Of a DNA stretch of 64,000 nucleotides, positions 58,983 through 64,000 are shown one piece after another. The first letter of the stretch is position 1. Each line of letters starts with the position of its first letter. Where the stretch lies: NCBI RefSeq assembly GCF_014211915.1, contig NZ_CP060039.1:496001-560000 (forward strand), in the 5' to 3' direction. The position numbers and the translations under genes were made by a program. The DNA comes from Burkholderia cenocepacia (GTDB lineage: Bacteria > Pseudomonadota > Gammaproteobacteria > Burkholderiales > Burkholderiaceae). The notes under the pieces are model-generated. The model was not told where the DNA came from, did not search any database, and was given only the letters and a program-made list of their open reading frames with translations.

Positions 58983-60344
58983 ATGAGCGACCCGGCGCGC
59001 GCGCCGGCTGCCCGACGACGCAGCAGCAATTCGCCCGTCAGCCGCGCGCATCTCAGCGCAAGGCTTTCCCTTTTCCGGCAACGCAACGCAGCGAATCGCG
59101 ACGTGAACGGTAAACCGATGAGCCTTTTTGCCTCCCAGCTTCAGCGCCGTTATCAGGACGTGCGCGCCCATAGCGTCGCGCTGACCGCGACGCTGTCCGC
59201 CGAAGACCAGGCCGTGCAGTCGATGCCCGACGCGAGTCCGACCAAATGGCATCTCGCGCATACGACCTGGTTCTTCGAAACCGTCGTGCTGATGCGCCGC
59301 GTGCCGGGCTACGCGCCGTTCGACGACGCATTCCAGTTCCTCTTCAATTCCTATTACGAAGCGCTCGGGCCGCGCCATCCGCGACCGCAGCGCGGGCTGC
59401 TCACGCGTCCGTCGCTCGACGAGGTGCATGCGTACCGGCAATACGTCGACGACGCGATGCTGCGCGCGCTGGCCGGCGCCGACGCGGCGCTGCTCGACGC
59501 GATCGCGCCCGAGCTGGTGCTCGGCCTGCATCACGAGCAGCAGCATCAGGAACTGATCGTCACCGACATGCTGCATGCGTTCTCGTGCAACCCGCTGCGG
59601 CCGGCATTCCGGCCGCGCACGGGCGACGAAGCCGGATGCGCGCTCGCCGCGGGCGACGCCGGCCCGTTGCGCTGGCTGCCGCAGCCGGGCGGGCTCGTCG
59701 AGATCGGCCACAATGGCGACGCGTTCTCGTTCGACAACGAACGGCCGCGTCACACCGCGCTCGTGCGGCCGTACGAGATCGCCAACCGCCTGGTGACGAA
59801 TGCGGAATTCGCCGCGTTCATCGCCGACGGCGGCTATACGCGGCCCGAGTTCTGGCTGTCCGACGGCTGGGCCACGGTGCAGCGGGAAGGGTGGCAAGGG
59901 CCCGCGTACTGGATGCCGGACGACGACGATGCAGCCGCCACGCGCGTGCGGCGCACGTTCGGCCTGCATGGCGTCGAGCCGCTCGCGCCCGACGCGCCGG
60001 TGTGCCACGTGAGCTTTTACGAAGCGGCCGCGTATGCGGAATGGGCCGGCGCGCGGCTGCCGACCGAATTCGAATGGGAAACCGCGTTCGCGGCCGACGG
60101 CATCCGGCAGATGCTCGGGCACGTGTGGCAATGGACGCGTTCGTCCTACGAGCCGTATCCGGGCTTTCGGCCGCTCGCCGGGGTCGCGGCCGAATACAAC
60201 GGCAAGTTCATGGTCGGCCAGCAGGTCCTGCGCGGCAGCAGCATCGCGACGCCGCCCGGACACGAACGGCCGACGTACCGCAATTTCTTTCCGCCGGCGG
60301 CACGCTGGCAATTCACGGGAGTGCGACTTGCGCGAGACGTCTGA
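58983..60344 (+). CDS. egtB: Ergothioneine biosynthesis protein EgtB
   Basis: A non-haem iron sulfoxide synthase that couples a thiol donor to hercynine. From ATG 58983 it has 453 residues; an in-frame ATG at 59118 would give 408 and the first domain starts just after it, so the start is open. The DinB-like domain has the iron ligands in KWHLAHTTWFF and LGLHHEQQHQELIVTDML (HxxxH). The formylglycine-enzyme-like domain follows (VEIGHNGDAFSFDNERPRHT, ANRLVTNAEFAAFIADGGYT) and ends RGSSIATPPGHERPTYRNFF. egtD overlaps its 3' end. No egtA, egtC or egtE is adjacent. Confidence 0.93.
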   Translation: MSDPARAPAARRRSSNSPVSRAHLSARLSLFRQRNAANRDVNGKPMSLFASQLQRRYQDVRAHSVALTATLSAEDQAVQSMPDASPTKWHLAHTTWFFETVVLMRRVPGYAPFDDAFQFLFNSYYEALGPRHPRPQRGLLTRPSLDEVHAYRQYVDDAMLRALAGADAALLDAIAPELVLGLHHEQQHQELIVTDMLHAFSCNPLRPAFRPRTGDEAGCALAAGDAGPLRWLPQPGGLVEIGHNGDAFSFDNERPRHTALVRPYEIANRLVTNAEFAAFIADGGYTRPEFWLSDGWATVQREGWQGPAYWMPDDDDAAATRVRRTFGLHGVEPLAPDAPVCHVSFYEAAAYAEWAGARLPTEFEWETAFAADGIRQMLGHVWQWTRSSYEPYPGFRPLAGVAAEYNGKFMVGQQVLRGSSIATPPGHERPTYRNFFPPAARWQFTGVRLARDV

Positions 60345-61341
60345 CCTGACGGCCACGAGCGGTGGCCTGCAACCCGCCCGCGATTCGCGGCCGAGCGCGT
60401 TCGAGCGCGATCTGATCGACGGACTGTCGCGCACGCCGCGCAGCATCCCGCCGAAATACTTCTACGATGCGGCTGGCTCCGCGCTGTTCGACCGCATCTG
60501 CGAACTGCCGGAGTACTACCCGACGCGCACCGAGCTCGGCATCCTGCGCGATCGCGCGGCGGAGATCGTGCGGCGCGTCGGCCCGCACGCGGACATCGTC
60601 GAATTCGGCGCGGGTTCGCTCGAGAAGATCCGCGTGCTGCTCGACGCATTCGCGGACAACTATGCGAACGCACCGGCGCGCTACGTACCGGTCGACATCT
60701 CCGCCGATTACCTGCACGGCGCGGCCGCGCGGCTGCGTGCGGCCTATCCGTGGCTCGACGTCGCGCCGCTCGCGGCCGACTACACGAAGGCCGAGCAACT
60801 GGCGCCGTTGACCGAAACGCCGCGGCGGCGCATCGGTTTCTTTCCCGGTTCGACGATCGGCAACTTCTCGCCGGAAGAAGCCGACACGTTCCTGCGCGAC
60901 GCGGCGCGGCTGCTGCGCGGCGGCGGCCTGCTGGTCGGCGCGGATCTCGTGAAGGACGAGCGCACGCTGCATCACGCGTACAACGACGCGCAGGGCGTGA
61001 CCGCGCAGTTCAACCTGAACCTGCTGGTGCGCGCGAACGCGGAGCTCGGCGCGGACTTCGACGTCGACGCCTTCTCGCACTGCGCGTTCTACGATCGCGG
61101 GCGGCAGCGCATCGAGATGCATCTGGTCAGCGACGTCGCGCAGACCGTGCACGTGCGCGGCCACGTGTTTCGTTTCGAAGCCGGCGAACGCATCCATACG
61201 GAGAATTCGCACAAGTTCACGATCGACGGCTTTCGTGCGATGGCGCGCCGCGCCGGATTCGAACCCGATACCGTGTGGACCGACGCGGACAACCTGTTCA
61301 GCGTGCACTGGCTGCGCAGCGTCGACGATATCCGCGCGTAA
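60328..61341 (+). CDS. egtD: L-histidine N(alpha)-methyltransferase EgtD
   Basis: A 337-residue SAM-dependent enzyme that trimethylates histidine to hercynine. Motifs: IPPKYFYDAAGSALFDRICE (substrate lid), ADIVEFGAGSLEKIRVLLDA (SAM loop), RRRIGFFPGSTIGNFSPEEA and the C-terminal ERIHTENSHKFTIDGFRAMA. No ATG or in-frame GTG lies at a sensible place; a TTG at 60328 with GGGAG six bases upstream fits best and overlaps egtB by 17 bases. The product feeds EgtB. Confidence 0.93.
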   Translation: MRETSDLTATSGGLQPARDSRPSAFERDLIDGLSRTPRSIPPKYFYDAAGSALFDRICELPEYYPTRTELGILRDRAAEIVRRVGPHADIVEFGAGSLEKIRVLLDAFADNYANAPARYVPVDISADYLHGAAARLRAAYPWLDVAPLAADYTKAEQLAPLTETPRRRIGFFPGSTIGNFSPEEADTFLRDAARLLRGGGLLVGADLVKDERTLHHAYNDAQGVTAQFNLNLLVRANAELGADFDVDAFSHCAFYDRGRQRIEMHLVSDVAQTVHVRGHVFRFEAGERIHTENSHKFTIDGFRAMARRAGFEPDTVWTDADNLFSVHWLRSVDDIRA

Positions 61342-61352
61342 CGCGCGTTGCC

Positions 61353-61388
61353 GCGAACCGCCCGCGCCGCGAAGGCGAGGGCGGTTCG
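61353..61388 (+). terminator. Hairpin after egtD
   Basis: CGAACCGCCC and GGGCGGTTCG form a perfect stem with a long G/C loop. No T-run follows, so it may act as an RNA 3' stabiliser more than a true terminator. Confidence 0.45.
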
Positions 61389-61634
61389 CTCGCCATGCAC
61401 ACCGGCGGGTGCGATCCGATCGCCGGTTTCGTGCCGAAAATCCCCTTTTTACCGACCCGATGCATCGCTGCAACGGTGTGTGGAATACCGCCTTTGCCTT
61501 GCTCCATCAGGCTTTGCGGGCACCCGTAAACGTCCGTTACCTGTCTCGCATACCCGTTTCACCTGTGTCAGCGCCTGGTGCCTAGACTCCGAACCGTAGT
61601 CACATGACGCACGACACGTGCAGGGAGTCGCGAA

Positions 61635-61937
61635 ATGAGCAAGAAACTTATTCTCGGTGCAGTTCTCGGTGTAGCGGCGCTGGCAGCTTCGGGCGTCGCG
61701 TCGGCCCACGTCGACCTGTCGGTCGGCATCGGCGTGCCGGGCGTCTACACGGCGCCGGCGCCCGTCTATGTGGCGCCGCCTCCGCCGGTGATGTACGCGC
61801 CGGTCGGCTATCGCGATGACGACTGGCGTGCGCGCCAGTGGCGTGAACACGAGTGGCGCCGCCGTGAATGGCGCGAGCACGAGTGGCGCGAACGCGCGTG
61901 GCGTGACGGCGGCGGCTGGCGCGGCCGTTGGGACTGA
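61635..61937 (+). CDS. Secreted protein with WR-pentapeptide repeats
   Basis: A 100-residue protein. The signal peptide is MSKKLILGAVLGVAALAASG with cleavage after ASA near residue 24. A Pro/Val/Tyr-rich segment (VYVAPPPPVMYAPVGY) follows, then a run of five-residue units each starting Trp-Arg (WRARQ, WREHE, WRRRE, WREHE, WRERA) and ending WRGRW. The charge alternates strongly, suggesting binding to a polyanion or membrane surface. YXWXXR-rich periplasmic proteins of this sort are common in Burkholderia; the role is unknown. Confidence 0.75.
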   Translation: MSKKLILGAVLGVAALAASGVASAHVDLSVGIGVPGVYTAPAPVYVAPPPPVMYAPVGYRDDDWRARQWREHEWRRREWREHEWRERAWRDGGGWRGRWD

Positions 61938-61990
61938 GCGCGACCGGCACACGAGCGCACTGATCACGACGACCTGAGGAGAGTGATCAC

Positions 61991-62245
61991 ATGAATCCCA
62001 TCCGGCACATCGGACGGTATGCAGCCGCCGCACTCGTTGCGCTCGCAACGATCGGCAGCGCGCACGCGGCGGGCTGCATGAAGGGCGCGGTGGTCGGCGG
62101 TGTGGCCGGCCACTACGCGGGGCACCACGCGGTGGTCGGCGCGGTCGGCGGCTGTATCGTCGGCCATCACATGGCGAAGAAGCACGCGCAAGAGCAGGCC
62201 GCGCAGCACAAGGCCGCCGCGCAGGGCATGCAGGCGGCGCAGTAA
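61991..62245 (+). CDS. Glycine-zipper-like periplasmic protein
   Basis: An 84-residue protein with signal peptide (cleavage after AHA near residue 27). The core CMKGAVVGGVAGHYAGHHAV followed by VGAVGGCIVGHHMAKKHAQE is a glycine zipper with GxxxG spacing, two cysteines and several histidines. The C-terminus is Ala/Gln-rich. It may associate with the outer membrane like other zipper proteins. It follows the WR-repeat gene in the same direction. Confidence 0.7.
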   Translation: MNPIRHIGRYAAAALVALATIGSAHAAGCMKGAVVGGVAGHYAGHHAVVGAVGGCIVGHHMAKKHAQEQAAQHKAAAQGMQAAQ

Positions 62246-62432
62246 GCAACCTCGTCACCGGGGCGATGCCGTCGCGTCGCTCCGGTGCTTCGTTCCCGCG
62301 TTCATGCACGCACCGAATTGATCCGACGAATGCGTGCCGCACGCGTCGTTACGATCATTTACAACGTCGTGCGGCGCGAGTTTCGCGCGTTCATAAAATG
62401 CAGTCACACAAACGCGCTCCAGGGAGCACAGG

Positions 62433-62801
62433 ATGAAACAGCAACGATATCTGTCCGTCCTCACGGCCGCGCTGCTCGCGCTCGGCTCGGTGTCCGCCCA
62501 TGCGGCGGCCGGCGGCAATGGCGGGGGCAACGGCGGCGGTCATGGCGCTGGCGGCTCGGGCGGCAACGCGGGCGGCATGTCCGCCGGTCACATGAGCGGC
62601 CAGGCACTGAGCAACTCGAACGGCATGCACGCGGGCGACCGCGACAAGGGCCTCGCGCGCGCGGCCGACCGTTCCGACACGATCGCCGATCGCACCGGCA
62701 CGCAGCCGGGCCGGGGTCACACACACGCGCATGGCCATACCGCGCATGCGTCGACGTCCACGCATCATTCGCATCGGAATGCATTCGGCCGCACGCTGTA
62801 A
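62433..62801 (+). CDS. Gly- and His-rich secreted protein
   Basis: A 122-residue low-complexity protein. After a signal peptide ending AHA (residue 24) comes a Gly/Asn tract (AAGGNGGGNGGGHGAGGSGG), a Ser/Met stretch and a His-rich tail (GHTHAHGHTAHASTSTHHSH). Metal binding by the tail is plausible. The gene starts after a GGAGCAC ribosome site and ends before a strong terminator. Confidence 0.7.
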   Translation: MKQQRYLSVLTAALLALGSVSAHAAAGGNGGGNGGGHGAGGSGGNAGGMSAGHMSGQALSNSNGMHAGDRDKGLARAADRSDTIADRTGTQPGRGHTHAHGHTAHASTSTHHSHRNAFGRTL

Positions 62802-62823
62802 GCACGGCCGGCGAATGCAGGAG

Positions 62824-62847
62824 AAGGGCGCTTCGGCGCCCTTTTTT
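62824..62847 (+). terminator. Intrinsic terminator after the Gly/His-rich gene
   Basis: AAGGGCGC, UUCG-type tetraloop TTCG (62832-62835), GCGCCCTT and six Ts. Confidence 0.92.
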
Positions 62848-63034
62848 CATGGTGAAAACGCACGAGGCTGTCGACCGGAAACCTCATGCCGACCCGATTT
62901 GCAACCAGCCGTAACTGCGTCGCCCGCCCGCGAGAATACGGATGGCTTTCATGCGAATGACAGGATGAAAACCGGCCGGAGCAACAGGCGCCGCGGGCAC
63001 TCGGCACGATCGGTAAAGGCCCGGCCACGCCGAT

Positions 63035-63061
63035 AAAAAAGGGCGGCTCGTCGCCGCCCTT
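63035..63061 (-). terminator. Terminator of the type III restriction gene
   Basis: AAGGGCGGC / GCCGCCCTT around TCGTC; the As at 63035-63040 give a U-run for the leftward transcript. Confidence 0.88.
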
Positions 63062-63065
63062 CGTC

Positions 63066-64000
63066 TCACCGCCCCGCGCCCGCCGTCGGCGCCGCAGGTT
63101 CGAACAACGCATCGGCCTGCGTGACCCGCACGAAGCGCGCCGCGCCGTCGCCGTCGACCAGCGCACGGAAATGCGCTTCGCCGCACGCGAGCTTCGCGCG
63201 CTCGTGCTCGCTCGGCACGTGGCCGTCGGCATTCGGCGTATCGACGACGAAGTACAGCCGCTCGCCGCCGTCCTGTTCCGCGAGCACGGCCCAGTCCGGG
63301 TGATAGCTGCCGAGCGGCGTCTGCACGCGGAACCACGCCGGCAGCTTCGCGTAAAGCTTCACGCCGTCGTGCGCTTCGAGCGCATCGGCGAACGCGCGCT
63401 CGGCGTCCGTCTCGCACACGACCGCTTCGTGGATCGACTTGCGCGCGTCCGGCCGCAGGTTGCGCAAGTAGCCGGTCAGCGCCTCGCTCTCGAACGATTC
63501 GAGCGCATGCACGTGGCGCTCGCCGAGCTTGCGGTACGCGATGCCCGCGACGAGCGCGAGCCGCTTGCAGCGGTTGATCGCGTCGGCCGCGACCGCGATG
63601 AACTGCTGCGGATTCACGCGGAAATCGTCGAGCCGGCCGCTGTCGGCGAGGATCGTCGCAAGCGAACGGCGCGTGAGCTGTGTGCGGTCCTGCAGCTCGG
63701 TGAGCAGGTCGGGCAGCGGCAATTCGCCTTCGTCGAGCAGCACGGTGCCGGCGCCGGCAACCTCGATCGCCTCGATGCCGGCCTTGCCGATGTCGATCTC
63801 GGCCTTGCGCCACTGCAGCCGCGCCCGTGCGATGTCCGGCGCGTCGCGCAGCGCGGCCGTGCAGTCGCGTACCAGCTTCGCGTTGTCGAACTCGACGCGG
63901 TACACAGTGCGATGGCGGATGCGATCCCACAGCGCGCGGAAATCCTCGCCGAACACGACGGCCTTGCCCGATGCATCGCGCCGCAACGCGATCGCGCGGC
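63066..64000 (-). CDS. Type III restriction endonuclease subunit (Res), C-terminal part only
   Basis: The frame stays open at the window edge, so only the last 310 or so residues are seen. VVFGEDFRALWDRIRHRTVY RV and the following all-alpha segment match the C-terminal region of Res subunits. The nuclease domain appears at LGSYHPDWAVLAEQDGGERL followed by YFVVDTPNADG. In active enzymes the second half of this motif reads E-T-K; here it is D-T-P, so the catalytic Glu is conservatively replaced and the Lys is absent. The helicase part and the mod gene lie beyond the window. If the motif reading is right, the protein may not cut DNA. Confidence 0.8.
   Translation of the reverse strand, partial: RAIALRRDASGKAVVFGEDFRALWDRIRHRTVYRVEFDNAKLVRDCTAALRDAPDIARARLQWRKAEIDIGKAGIEAIEVAGAGTVLLDEGELPLPDLLTELQDRTQLTRRSLATILADSGRLDDFRVNPQQFIAVAADAINRCKRLALVAGIAYRKLGERHVHALESFESEALTGYLRNLRPDARKSIHEAVVCETDAERAFADALEAHDGVKLYAKLPAWFRVQTPLGSYHPDWAVLAEQDGGERLYFVVDTPNADGHVPSEHERAKLACGEAHFRALVDGDGAARFVRVTQADALFEPAAPTAGAGR

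Overview
The window is a GC-rich (roughly two thirds G+C by eye) stretch of a betaproteobacterial main chromosome, most likely a Burkholderia of the cepacia complex. The basis is the order mnmE-yidC-yidD-rnpA-rpmH / dnaA-dnaN-gyrB, the protein sequences of these genes, and DUF4148, DUF2795 and SrpA-type catalase genes typical of that genus. The species is not decided.

Layout. 1-10.3 kb: the end of a 2-aminoethylphosphonate (AEP) gene set (permease, phnW transaminase, FAD oxidoreductase), a GntR/FCD repressor, a Tat-exported phosphocholine phospholipase C, a LysR regulator and an L-lactate permease. 10.7-20.7 kb: gshA, the ada-alkA alkylation-repair pair, a well-formed small-RNA candidate, a VOC protein, yaeQ, speG, several small proteins and a membrane diguanylate cyclase. 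20.7-23 kb: a lower-GC islet with a DUF6402-type protein and a small partner gene. 23-33.9 kb: the housekeeping block mnmE to gyrB; dnaA carries an apparent one-base deletion in its linker.

34-45 kb is a defence island of atypical composition: hsdR-hsdS-(PrrC-like anticodon nuclease)-hsdM, with hsdS split by a complete IS66-family element flanked by a perfect 8-bp target duplication, then an HNH nuclease and a MazG-like pyrophosphohydrolase. 45.2-50.5 kb is a leftward rRNA operon whose 16S-23S spacer has no tRNA genes.

50.8-53.9 kb is a stress module: membrane catalase and cytochrome b561 divergent from an ECF sigma/anti-sigma pair, with two mirror-image copies of the same ECF-type promoter between them. 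54-56 kb contains two clusters of DnaA boxes, one made of four repeated composite units, flanking four small unknown genes. I propose this as the chromosomal origin region, about 26 kb from dnaA. The right end holds tRNA-Val(GAC), a DUF2628 protein, an ECF41 sigma factor with its carboxymuconolactone-decarboxylase-type partner and matching promoter, egtB-egtD for ergothioneine, three small secreted proteins, and the C-terminal part of a type III restriction subunit whose nuclease motif looks degenerate.

The most interesting signals are the PrrC-like suicide nuclease beside a disrupted specificity gene, the bipartite DnaA-box region, the mirror-image ECF promoters, and the small RNA with two identical CU-rich motifs. 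All calls come from reading the sequence; no database search was run.
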